A stretch of DNA of 64,000 nt from Blakeslea trispora (Eukaryota; Mucoromycota; Mucoromycetes; Mucorales; Choanephoraceae). Position 1 is the first letter of the stretch; every line of letters begins with the position of its first letter. Below, one piece after another: positions 12,247-22,549 of this stretch. The notes beneath the pieces were generated by a model. That model was not told where the DNA came from. It saw nothing but the letters and a program-made list of their open reading frames with translations, and searched no databases. Both the position numbers and the translations under genes were made by a program. The stretch is taken from contig JAIWNE010000088.1 in the NCBI GenBank assembly GCA_025331445.1, forward strand, positions 1-64,000. Reading direction: 5' to 3'.

Positions 12247-12582
12247 ATGGATCTTCTTGATGCGCCACATGTTCCTAGACTAGAGAAGAAGCATTTTCAT
12301 TTTCGGCATATTGAATCTCCGGGTCGGATCATGATATCATTTTACCGTCATTTTCTTCTGGAATACCGTAGAAAGAGCGGGAGATTTACTTTTAATCAGG
12401 GCACTATCAATATTCATCATTGTGTACCAGTTCCAAAAGACCAGGTCAAGCACAAAAGAGAAAAGAGAAAAGGCATGTTGGTAGATGAAAAGAAGGTAAA
12501 TAGCTTGAATGAACTTGGTGCGTATCAATTCGGTTTCTTTAGAGAAAAAAAAACATTACAATGTAACCTAAAAAATAAGTGA
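12247..12582 (+). CDS. Possible small unrecognised gene
   Basis: An ATG at 12247, directly after a GA microsatellite, opens 111 codons (MDLLDAPHVP). The first about 83 codons have coding-like base use; after GATGAAAAGAAG a GTAAAT (12496) could be a splice donor, so the printed end may be intron. The peptide is rich in His, Arg and Lys. I recognise no family and the opposite strand is also partly open, so this is tentative. Confidence 0.25.
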   Translation: MDLLDAPHVPRLEKKHFHFRHIESPGRIMISFYRHFLLEYRRKSGRFTFNQGTINIHHCVPVPKDQVKHKREKRKGMLVDEKKVNSLNELGAYQFGFFREKKTLQCNLKNK

Positions 12583-13079
12583 CATAATGATGAATAGTTT
12601 ATATCCAATTCAACAAAATATAAACATCGCTACAGACCAAAGAAGATTGTTACTGAGTAAAAAAAAGAAGACCATTGAGATAGAAGAAAAGGGTGGAAAT
12701 GATAGAGTAAACACAAAGTGTATACATAAAGAAGGCAAGTAGTGGTCATATACACACCTTTTCGATTCCTAGAGTGTAGATAAACATCTTGATGATGATG
12801 ACATAATTCGGTCACATGAACTATTTTCATACCATGTTGATTTCTTCCTATCTGATGAACCATACTTTACCATGTAAACAAGAACAACTATGGACAGCAG
12901 AACAAAAGCACAACAGTAGGAAACGAGAGAGAGAAAAATAGCCTATAGTTTAACTTTCCATATGGACAACCTATTGAATAGAATCACGCTTTGTTTTTTC
13001 CGATGGTTTCATGCACCATCATTTTATATCGCCGCAATAGAATTTGTTGATTATTTATATACCTTGTTTTCCCTTTTTC

Positions 13080-13100
13080 TTTTCTCTCTCTCTCTCTTTT
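13080..13100 (+). repeat. CT-rich tract just upstream of the trehalose enzyme A start
   Basis: A (CT)n run about 40-60 bp before the ATG at 13140. Similar pyrimidine tracts precede the start at 19334 (about 19291-19306). It probably lies in the core promoter or leader; a role is inference. Confidence 0.5.
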
Positions 13101-13139
13101 CTATAACTGTCATTCCCCCCAAAAATTCATTTTTCATCC

Positions 13140-15782
13140 ATGTCCTCATTAACTGCAGAAAAGGTGGCTGATTACTTGCCTTTGGCTGGTAAGATGCCCA
13201 AGATATCAGGTCGTATCATCAATGTCACACATCAAATTCCTTATCACATTTCTCGATCTGGGCCTGCAATGGTGGAACAACAACAACCTCAACAATCACA
13301 ACCTCAACAACAACAACAACAACAACAAGATGAAGTACCTATTGGCCGAAGAGAAAGCATCTTTGATAATGTAGCAGCTGCACCTATATCCAAGTTGGCC
13401 CGTCATCATGTTCGTACTCGTACATTGCGTGCCAAGTTCCAAGCTGCTGAATGGACCATTGTTCAGAACAGAGGTCATGGCGCATTAAACGCTGGTCTTC
13501 AAAGCTTGAATGACAACTACCAAACATTACATATCGGTTGGACTGGTGGCATTAAGGATGAAACTAACAAAAAGATTATTCCTGCTGAAGAGCTATCAGA
13601 AGACGATAAGGAAAAGATTCAAAACTTACTGTTGCAAAATGGAAACATCGTTCCTGTCTTCTTGGACAGCAAATCTCGTGGTCATTATGAAGGTTATTGT
13701 AAAGAAGGTAAGTGATGGACGCGTCAATGATAAAGAGAGAGAGAGAGAATATATACTAAAATCTCGTGTATCACTCTAGTTCTTTGGCCTTTGTTCCATT
13801 ACTTGGTATGGACAAATGACACTGATGGTAGATCTGAAAAGAAGTACTGGGAAGACTATGTTGCTGTAAACAGAGTGTTTGCTGATACCATTGCTGCACA
13901 ATACAAGCCAGGTGATGTCATCTTCATTAACGATTACCATTTGCTTTTGGTACCTGAGATGCTGAGAGAAAAGATTCATGATGCACCTATCGGTCTCTTC
14001 TTGCATGCCACTTTCCCTAGTTCAGAAATATTCCGTTGTTTGACTACTCGTAAAGAAATCCTTCATGGCTTTTTGGGTGCCAATTTGGTCGGCTTCCAAA
14101 CTTATTCTTATGCTCGTCACTTCATTGGCGCCTGTACGCGTGTCCTTGGCTGTGAATCAACTCAGACAGGCGTCAACGTCAATGGTCATATTGTCTCGGT
14201 TGGTACTTTCCCTATTGGTATCGATGCTGATCGCGTCGACCAGTTCCGTCAAGAACCCAATGTGGCACCCAAGATGAAGGCCATTCGTGATATGTACGCT
14301 GGTAAGAAGATTATCATTGGTCGTGACAAGCTGGATTCTACAAAGGGTGTACTTCAAAAGCTTCATGCCTTTGAAAAGTTCTTGAAGGATTATCCCGAAT
14401 TCCGTCATGAGGTTGTCTTGGTTCAAGTGACTACTCCTACCTATGGCGATAACTCCAAGCTCGAGACCAAGGTATCCGAACTTGTCAGCCATATCAACGG
14501 TCTCTATGGTAACCTTCAACATCAACCTGTGCATCATTACTATCAAGATATCGATAGAGACGAATATTATGCTCTTTTGTCTGTGGCTGACGTGGGATTG
14601 ATCACCAGTTTGAGAGATGGTATGAACACAACTTCTTTAGAGTACATTATCTGTCAACAAGAGACACATGGTCCCTTGATCTTGTCTGAATTTACTGGTA
14701 CTGCTGGCTCACTTGGTGCTGCCATGATTGTCAATCCTTTCGACTATGCTGGTGTGGCTAAGGCTATCTATGATGCATTGGTCATGAGCCCTGAAGACAA
14801 GTTGGCCCGTAACAGACAGTTGTACGAATATGTTCGTGAACACTCTGCTGCCTATTGGGCTGGATCATTTATCAAGCAATTAGTTGAAAGCACCAAGAAC
14901 TTCTCTCTTCAATCTCAATCTACTCCAGCCTTGAAGCCTGACCAATTTATCGATCAATACAAGAAGGCCAAGAAACGTGTCATGTTCTTTGATTATGATG
15001 GTACTTTAACACCTATCGTTTCCGTACCTACAGACGCTAAGCCATCTCAAGAGATGCTTCAATACCTTCAAAAGCTCTGTGATGATCCTCGTAACGATAT
15101 TTGGATTATCTCTGGTCGTGATCAAGCCTGTCTTGAAGATTGGTTGGGTGGTATCACAAACCTTGGCCTGAGCGCTGAGCACGGTTGTTTCTTAAAGCCC
15201 GCTGGTTCTAACCAATGGACTGACGTATTGGAAGGCATTGATATGGCTTGGAAGAAGGACGTGACTGAAATCTTTGATTACTATACTGAACGTACTGAAG
15301 GCAGTTTTGTTGAGCACAAAAAGTCCTCTATTACCTGGCACTACCGTATGGCAGATGAAGAATATGGTTTGTTCCAAGCTAAAGAATGTCAAAACCATCT
15401 TGAAAACACAATTGTCTCCAAGATGCCAGTCGAGATTTTGGTTGGTAAGAAGAACTTGGAAGTTAGACCTATGATGGTCAACAAGGGTGAAGTTGTGAAG
15501 CGTATCTTGGCCTTATCTCCCGAACCCGACTTTATTGTTTGTGCTGGTGATGACAAGACTGATGAAGATATGTTCCGTACATTATCAGCCACTTATTTCG
15601 CTAAATATCAAAATGAAGTCAATGAGGGCAAATCCTCTGCTAACTGGGAAAACACAAATTCTCATCTTTATTCCATTACTGTGGGTCCTGCTATGAAAAA
15701 GAGTATGGCTAACTGGCAAGTAGATGCACCTGCTCATATCATTGAATTACTTGGAAAGATGGTTGAAGCAGATAAGCAATAG
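13140..15782 (+). CDS. Trehalose-6-phosphate synthase/phosphatase, Tps2-type (copy A)
   Basis: Two exons (13140-13707, 13780-15782) joined as CKEG-VLWPLFHY give about 856 residues. A GT20 glycosyltransferase domain (about 20-560) has NDYHLLLVPEML, FPIGIDADRV and LRDGMNTTSLEYI. A HAD-type trehalose phosphatase domain (about 590-830) has the nucleophile motif FFDYDGTLTP, IISGRDQ and CAGDDKTDEDMF. The phosphatase turns trehalose-6-phosphate into trehalose, a stress protectant and spore reserve. In the synthase domain the donor-site motif reads GRDKLDSTKG: the lysine of the usual R-L-D-x-x-K-G is present but the arginine position is Lys, as in yeast Tps2. Synthase activity is therefore uncertain. 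A poly-Gln stretch (about 41-61) interrupts the N-terminal part. A paralogue lies at 49406-52093. Confidence 0.94.
13272..13330 (+). repeat. CAA/CAG poly-glutamine repeat inside trehalose enzyme A
   Basis: In-frame CAA-rich array encoding Gln with scattered Pro and Ser, about 20 residues, inserted near the N terminus of the GT20 domain. Copy B lacks it. Confidence 0.8.
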
Positions 15783-15864
15783 AGACAATCAAAGCAGATC
15801 AACATATATAAGTGTATATGAATAATAACAATAATAAAAAAAGCCCTGGTGGCATTGTGTAATA

Positions 15865-16149
15865 TCAAAAAAACAAGAATCTCTTCTTTTTACGGATATG
15901 TGAGGATGAGCGTAATGTTTGTTGTTTGTTTACATGAAAGATGTTGTGTCGATTCTTTGGACGGTTATCATTAGAAGTTGTGGATGCACTTATCATCTGA
16001 TAGCAGCAGCAACAAATAGTGTACTGCTGCTTTACAAACACATGATTCAAGACTAATTCATATAAGGCTATAATTTCACGGGAGACCTTGTAACCTTCTC
16101 TGGCTTGTTTAGGCTTTGGCAAAGGGCTTGTAGAATTTTTGGCAGTCAT
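15865..16149 (-). CDS. Possible small cysteine-containing protein, unknown
   Basis: From the ATG at 16149 a 94-codon frame runs MTAKNSTSPLPKPKQAREGY, then a short hydrophobic helix-like stretch, QYTICCCCYQMI, and a basic tail. Four adjacent cysteines after a hydrophobic stretch could be lipidated, but this is inference. The gene would converge on trehalose enzyme A with about 80 bp between stops. No family is recognised. Confidence 0.35.
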   Translation of the reverse strand: MTAKNSTSPLPKPKQAREGYKVSREIIALYELVLNHVFVKQQYTICCCCYQMISASTTSNDNRPKNRHNIFHVNKQQTLRSSSHIRKKKRFLFF

Positions 16150-16167
16150 TAAGAAAGAAAGAAACAA

Positions 16168-16991
16168 AGAAAAAAAAAAAAGAAAAAGAAAAGGTGCCTA
16201 TTTTTATTCTAGTTTTAAGAACAAAGAAAATGCTTTATTATCCAAAATAAAATAAAGGGTTAACTTATTCCTTATAAATGAGAAGGCATCATTGCTTTAT
16301 ATATACAATTGGTCTTGTCTGTAAGTCCATGGCTTGTGGTCTACTAGTAAGTTTCAAGAGCTCATACCTCAAGTAAACAAGTAAAATCAGGCTTTGGAAA
16401 AAAAAAGAAAAGAGCTCAGTCATGCCAATGTTGTTTAGCTCAAACAACAAAACAAGCATCTTGACTTTAACAAACTCTTTGTTACCCCATTTTTGTTCCA
16501 AAATAAATAAATCAGTTGATTGAAAAGAAACCTTGTCTGATTCACTTATCTTTAGCTACAAATGGAAAGGTATCGTTTCGATTTAGCACTCAGATGGGTA
16601 TCAAGGATATACAATGCATTGAATGTGAAGACCAGCTTTTATCATTATTGTTATTTCGAGAAGTCTACCTATTGGAGAGTTATTTTCTGGTGAAAAGATG
16701 TTGCATAGAATATCTGCCTTTGACTTTTTGTAAAGTCAGAACTCAATATAACGATACAAAACTCAAGTAGTACTGTATTCATCAGTATTCTATATATAAA
16801 AAGACACTCAAATTTAGGGGAATATGGGTGAACAAGTAAAGCGGTTTGTAATTGAGCCTTGATTTAGGCTTGAATCTTTAGCCATGGTCATCTTTTTACT
16901 GATTGGAATTTCAATTTATTTCAAAAAAGCAAAATTGACAGTGAAAAAAAAAAAAAAGAAAAAAAAAAAGATGATATCGTACTTGAAAGTG
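16168..16991. other. Intergenic, no supported gene
   Basis: Only short frames on both strands, with several A/T runs. Nothing recognisable. Confidence 0.5.
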
Positions 16992-18220
16992 TTATGAGTG
17001 GAAATGCTTCTTAAAGCGACCTGCATTAATTTCATGATGACAGGTACTCGATAATAATCCGCATAGTTTCTCTCTAATAAAATAGTCAGCTAAAAAAAAT
17101 AAATAAAAAAAGGGAGGGTTAGACCTTACTTTAGAGAGGGTATTTTGTCTTGAGTCATAAGTTGATCGAACCAAAGTTCAACTCGATCTCCGCGTGATTT
17201 TTTACTGACAACGATACCAACACAACCGTCATCAAAGAGCTGTGCTCCTACAAATGCACATAGCAGCCATTCAAATAGACTGTCTAATAAGTGTGATGAT
17301 ATCACTAGTCTTCCGCCTTTTGCATTCACGGGGTCTTCCCACATTGGCTGCACACCTTGCACAAAGCAGTATAGATTCTGATTAATTCCAAATTCAGAAG
17401 GCTTTCTGTACTCTTTTAAAGTACGCCAACAGGAAGAAAATCGCCATACTGTATCGACCTCTAAAATAAGCTGTATGGCATTCACATAATCATGTGTATT
17501 ACTATTTTGACTAAAATAAAACAGACAGGTTTTCTGAAGAGGTAAGGTCGGAGGGCATTGTTGTTGGCGCATATAGGCAATCAAATATTGAAATCGAGTA
17601 GGGTTCTCAGCAACTCTTATAGGATCAGCCCATACTGGCATTGAGGTGTCACAGCCTACCTGACCTGGGTCATCGTGCTGTGAGCGTTGTTCTGCCGGCT
17701 GTCTTTCTAGAATTGTGTCTTTGTGATTTGGTTCTTTAGAGTGAGTCTGTGCGTCAGGCTGGTATGATAAATAGGAAGATGAAATGCTAGATAAACTACT
17801 GGTTGTGCTTCCTGAGCTAAATCTTCGGATCAGTTCCGTTGAATAAGCATCCGATTGAATTGACGTACGCCTTCTGCTATTGTGACTTGTGAATGAGTTC
17901 CGTTTGTTGTCAATGATCATTACTAGTTCTTCATCCGAGTCATACGGATGTCTTGGTAAACGCGTCGTTGACCAGCCTATTGTAGAGACAAACAAGATGC
18001 TATCAAGCAAACTGAAATCAAAAGCTTCTCTTGATGTTGTCTGTAGCAGATCATCTCTTTTCATAAGCTGCCTATTTTTTGTAGATGCCTTTGTGATAGA
18101 TTTGTATGGAATATGTACACACAGAATGTCGTTCTTCTTTTTACTCGTGCTATGATTAAATATATTCTCTTGACTTAATAATTGTTGGATTGAATTAAAT
18201 TCAAGCAGTGATGTGTGCAT
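16992..18220 (-). CDS. eIF4E-family cap-binding protein, 4EHP/eIF4E2-like, with long N-terminal extension
   Basis: Exon 1 is 18220-17130 and exon 2 is 17073-16992. Joined at LMTQDKIPSLK-EKLCGLL they give about 390 residues and restore the KE[KR]L helix of eIF4E. The eIF4E fold occupies about residues 215-390: DTVWRF (the dorsal Trp that contacts 4E-binding partners), VQGVQPMWEDPVNAKGGR (cap Trp102 and the GGR loop), EWLLCAFVGAQLF and SKKSRGDRVELWF. At the place of cap Trp56 I read Tyr (HDYVNA). That substitution marks class II eIF4Es (4EHP), which bind caps weakly and often repress translation. About 200 Ser/Thr-rich, probably disordered residues precede the fold; an upstream intron there cannot be excluded. 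Confidence 0.82.
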
Positions 18221-18421
18221 TTTATAATGATGAGTAGTTTTTGTTTAGGGAAAAAAAAAGAAAGGGAAAAAAAAAGAAAGAGAGAAAATAAAAAGTCCCT
18301 TTTGTGCTTTCTTTTTTTTTTTTTTTTCTGATATTCTGTACCCAAAAGTGTATGTGCACACACAAGTCATGTGAACTTTTGCCAAATTCAGCCGCCCTAT
18401 TTGGTTTTTGGTCAATTTATA

Positions 18422-19127
18422 TTATTTATTGCGTCTACGTTTAGCTGCATGAAATCGCTTTATCAGCTCTATCTTTCTCTGTCGAGATTCTTTCAGTTCA
18501 AATATAGCATTTTCTTTTTTCAACTTGCTTTCTACAGTAGATAAAAAGTCGAGTATATCATTACTTTCGGGCATATGAAACACTGGGATTTGATCATGCC
18601 GAATCTCTTCAAAGACGTCATCTAATGCTATGTCCTGCTCTAGTTCAATCGTTATCTCTCGTCTTGATTCCGCCTTTTGTCCAGGAGGTAAAGGCGTATC
18701 AAAAGGTTGTCTGTCTAATAGATAATCATTCAATTCCATATCCACTATAGAAAGACTTATTGTCAGCATAGATACTTTTTTTTCTTAAAGAAAGTCTTTT
18801 GGTCTTCTTACGCTTTTCTTGATTGTATTCTTCTGTTGATTTACCAGAAAAGAATGGGCGCTCGTCAGTATCTGATAGCCCTAGTAAAGGACGATGTAAT
18901 GAAAAGAATGCATGGTGAGCCAGCTCAGTTTCTGGAATATTGATAACAGGCATAAAATGAATTCTCTCGGTTGGATTGTCTTTTTTCTCTTTATCAGTTG
19001 TTGTTGAAGCTTGTGTGTCAGTAGACTCTAGCTGTAGCTTGTTGTTACAAGAAGAAGAAGAAGAGCTGAAACGAGCATAACGGGGCGTACGAACGAGCGA
19101 AAGTAAACGTCTAGATGAGGATAACAT
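18422..19127 (-). CDS. Predicted mitochondrial protein of unknown function
   Basis: Two exons, 19127-18812 and 18744-18422, join as EEYNQEK-LDMELNDYLL to give about 212 residues. The N terminus (MLSSSRRLLSLVRTPRYARF, then a serine run) is Arg/Ser-rich without acids, a typical mitochondrial presequence. The middle has PVINIPETEL...FSLHRPLLGLSD, loosely recalling the Pet20/Sue1-type motif, and the C terminus is a charged helix ending AAKRRRNK. A mitochondrial ribosome-associated or assembly role would fit but is inference. The gene starts about 200 bp from the oppositely oriented gene at 19334, suggesting a shared promoter region. Confidence 0.7.
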
Positions 19128-19333
19128 TGTAAAGGCGAGAATATGGAAAGGAGAAAAGAAAGAAAGAAAAAGAAAAATTAAGGTCAAGGACTTTAGGCTG
19201 GGTACAATGTTAGCTTTAGTTTTTTTTTTTTTGGTTGGACCAATCAGCACATTTTAAAGTGGTAAAGTCAGCCTACAAGTTGTGTAATTTTCTCTCTCTC
19301 TCTCTCTTTTTTCTTTTTTATATCTATATTAAC

Positions 19334-19957
19334 ATGAATTCATCCCCTTCGTCTTCTGTCTATTCTTCACCTTCATTTGACTCTTCTGCACCACAACCAC
19401 AACCACAGTCTCTAAATATACCACAATTTGTTGTTATTCATGACCAGATAAACAATACATATAAACACCCAGTTATACATTATGTATTTGAAGAAGAAGA
19501 TTTCCCTAATATACCTAGAGATAAACTTATCTTGGTCGATCTTGATCCTGGGACTCAGCTAAAGAGTGTCAACAGTTATAGCTCTGAATTTCAAGTGACA
19601 GATTGTGTATTAGAGCAGAGTCCTCTGAGTGATCAATTTGAACAAGATACAACTCTGTTCAATTTAACGATAGAGGGTGTATCTACATCACTTGCGTAAG
19701 AGATCCAATTTCCGCTTTTTTTTTTTTATCTTTGAGCGAGATAAGTAACACCTTTATAGTGAGACAGTAGAAGGAATTCCACCGATAAGGAACGATGAAC
19801 ACCTTAAGGAAACTCTCTTTCAGTTTAAGAATAGGTAAGTTGGCTCAAGGGCATTCCTTTAGATATCAGCACATAGTGCTTATAACTCTCACCCTCTTTT
19901 TATATATCTACGTCAAGAAATGACATGATAAAGAAAATCCTACAACAAGAAACTTGA
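19334..19957 (+). CDS. Small acidic protein, unknown; weak Atg31-like pattern
   Basis: Three exons (19334-19695, 19760-19834, 19918-19957) stay in frame and give 158 residues. The small last exon encodes RNDMIKKILQQET before TGA. A Ser/Pro/Gln-rich N terminus is followed by a beta-rich segment (HYVFEEEDFPN...LILVDLDPG...QVTDCVL) and a short C-terminal helix. The order YxFE-acidic loop, LI[VL]xLD and terminal amphipathic helix recalls yeast Atg31, the Atg17-Atg29 partner of the autophagy scaffold. The similarity is from memory and faint, so the function is open. A CT microsatellite lies about 30-45 bp before the ATG. Confidence 0.6.
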
Positions 19958-20565
19958 CTGTATTAGGTGTTAGCATAATATGAACCACTATATAAAAAAC
20001 AGCCAATGAAAACACTTGGTAGTTTCATGCTGAAAATGCAAATTAATAAAGCAGGAGGAGGGATAAAGGGAACAAGGCTATGGAAAATGGTCTACTGTTT
20101 AAAGCAGTTGAAAGATTGGTTCAGTAGTTTATGGGCTCTGCTACAAACAACCTTGTATTCCTCACACTTTTTATCAGCTCTCCATGTTTTCTTTTCTTGA
20201 TTATCTCGCATCAGCTTGAAATTAGAAAGCAATAAATGAACAAAGTACACTACCAAGAAGCAGGCTTGTTGTATTGAAAGTTGGATGTTACGCTGTCGAT
20301 AGTCATGCATGCTTATTTCTTTGATGCTTTAGTGTCTTGATTTAGTGGATTATCTCAAAATTGCCCCCTTTCCCTCTCTATTTTTACTATCATCAGTAGA
20401 CTATTTTCCAAATAGCTTTCTCAAATCGGTTCTCATTCTCAAATAAACATTTTCTCAATTTTAGAAAAAAAGGATTGGCCGTCACAAAACATAATATTTT
20501 GTTGTCAATCGAAATTAGGTTTTCCCTTTTTTCTTATAGAGCATACATAACAGAACAAAAAGAAA
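19958..20565. other. Intergenic, no supported gene
   Basis: Only short frames; the right end holds the promoter/leader of the DUF2423 gene. Confidence 0.5.
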
Positions 20566-20928
20566 ATGGCCAAGAGTTTGAGATCAGCAGTCAAGAAGAG
20601 AACTAGAGGTACTGAATGCAATAGCAGGCCTTGGTATGTCTACTAATAATCTCCTATAGCTATCAAGAGAGAGCAAGTATTTAAGCCAGTAGAAGATGCT
20701 CGTCTTCAACGTTTAGCACAAGCACAAGCTGAAGCAGCCAAGAAGGAAAGCGTTGGTGATTTTATGGAAGCCGAAACTAGTAAAAAGGCAGAAGAAGATG
20801 CAATGGATTTGGGTGAAGGTGCTGTTGAAAAGAAAAAGATTTCCACTAGTGGACCTCGTAGCAACAGACATGCTAGAAAGTTGAAAGAAAAGAAGAAGAA
20901 GAGCAAGAAGGCTTCCAACAAGTTTTAA
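20566..20928 (+). CDS. DUF2423 / LLP-homologue nucleolar protein
   Basis: Two exons (20566-20608, 20660-20928) give 103 residues starting MAKSLRSAVKKRTRAIKREQ. The MAKSLRS start followed by a basic helix is the signature of the DUF2423 family (yeast YBL028C, animal LLP homologue), small nucleolar proteins linked to large-subunit ribosome biogenesis. After an Ala/Glu-rich coiled segment the C terminus is a nuclear-localisation-like block, RKLKEKKKKSKK. Its length fits the family. The short first exon is typical of such genes here. Confidence 0.85.
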
Positions 20929-21252
20929 GTAAATTGGTATTTTGAGTCTGTAAATAGTAGCAATAAACATTGGTTTTTTCTGCCTTATTTGGTGAATCGT
21001 TCAGGACATATTTTCTTCCTCTTCTTTATTGTATACATTTTATCATACAATATTCTTTTCATTGGTTTTGTTCAACTGCAAAATACTTGCAGTGCATCTT
21101 TTTCTTTCTTTCTTTCAATGAACATTTGCCTGCATTAGAGAAGAGAGAGAGAGAGAGAGAGAGAGGGGAGAGGAAGAGAATATGATCAAAAGAGCAGCAA
21201 TCATAAGCAAAATCTGAGCCAATGAAATCTACTCTGGGGACCAAAAAAAAAA

Positions 21253-22037
21253 ATGTATTCAAGTTTCAGACAGTTGAAAGCAGCTATTACCTTTACTAAA
21301 AAAAACATGACTGTCACTTTGTTGAGCGAAGCACCCGATCTTACTACCTGCAAACCTCGCCATATTCAAAAGGACACTGCCTTATTGATCTCACCTCCTT
21401 TAGCAGGTCATGAGGGCCCTATATTTGGCGATCTAAGCGTGTGTGAAGAGTAAGCTAACGAAGAAGAAAAAAGAGTTAGATCATACGCGTAACACTGCTC
21501 GTTAGACAATTCTATTTCTATTCTCCTTCTGCACAGTCCGGTATTGCAGTTGAATATCCCGATATTATCATTCATGCTATCTCTAGACAGCAAGGTCAGC
21601 CCAACATCTATTGTCAACTAGATGCTGGTTTATTCTTTCCTAATCAACAATTGCCTGAAGATGAGCAAGAACGAGAAGAGACTGTCACAGAGCTTCGTTT
21701 GATTCCTCGCGATAGTGGTGCTTGTAAGTTTTTTTTTTTTTTTTGGTTGTGAGCTGAATCTTCGATACATTCTCTCACCATCCTTTTAATAATGATAGTG
21801 GAAGGTATCTATTTAGCTATGTCTGACTGTGCAGCACTTCATCCCGATCACGAATTTATGGCAGAACAGGAGGAAAGCGATGAAGGAGAATTCTATGCAG
21901 ATCCTAGTGATGAAGCAGAGTTGAATGAGATGCAACAAGCAGCTCTTCGCCATTTGGAATCTGTATTTGAGCCACCAGCAAACAACTTACCAAATGGAAA
22001 TTATACATTTGATGATAATGAACATCAACAACATTAA
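21253..22037 (+). CDS. Methylosome subunit pICln
   Basis: Three exons (21253-21449, 21506-21723, 21799-22037) make 217 residues. The first junction gives GDLSVCEE-QFYFYSPSAQSGIAVEYPDIIIHAISR, equal in spacing to pICln GTLYITES...FYS...YPSI..HAISR. The N-terminal half is the PH-like fold; the C-terminal half is strongly acidic (QEESDEGEFYADPSDEAE), as in the family. pICln chaperones Sm proteins with the PRMT5 arginine methyltransferase during snRNP assembly. A second in-frame Met at residue 19 (21307) could be the true start. The opening base context is a poly-A run. Confidence 0.87.
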
Positions 22038-22483
22038 AAAAATAACAATAGGAAGTTTTTGGATTTCCTTGAAAGCACATTTGTGACATGGTTATGCGCA
22101 CCAGGCTATAAGAATAATATACATAAATTGATTTCTGCTCTATGCCAATGCATGATGGTGTAAAAAGATCTCATTTAAACTCAGGATTCCTCCTCTTTTT
22201 TTTTTGTCATACATTTACTTTGAGTTTTTGGTCTCTTTCCAATGGTGAAATCAATAGAATCTTGATTCGTCAAAAAACGGGAAAATACTATGATGAACGT
22301 GACTTGAGTTTCAGCTTAACCTGCCTTAGGGTAGTTATGCGCAACTTTATTTCATGACAAATCAAAGCTGGATTACTAATCTCGATAACTGTTGTATCTT
22401 GAATTGGCATGTTTACGATCACGTTGATCATAGTCCCGTTTATCTTAATGAAATAATAATCATGAGCTTGGATATCTATGCTG

Positions 22484-22490
22484 TATAAAT
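22484..22490 (+). promoter_or_regulatory. TATA box of the Old Yellow Enzyme gene
   Basis: TATAAAT lies 60 bp before the ATG at 22550, the usual position for a strong, inducible fungal promoter. Seen in sequence; function inferred. Confidence 0.5.
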
Positions 22491-22549
22491 ACAGGGAAGA
22501 TGCTTTTGATCCCGAAAGTATCATTCATTTAAACAATTCGATATAAAAC

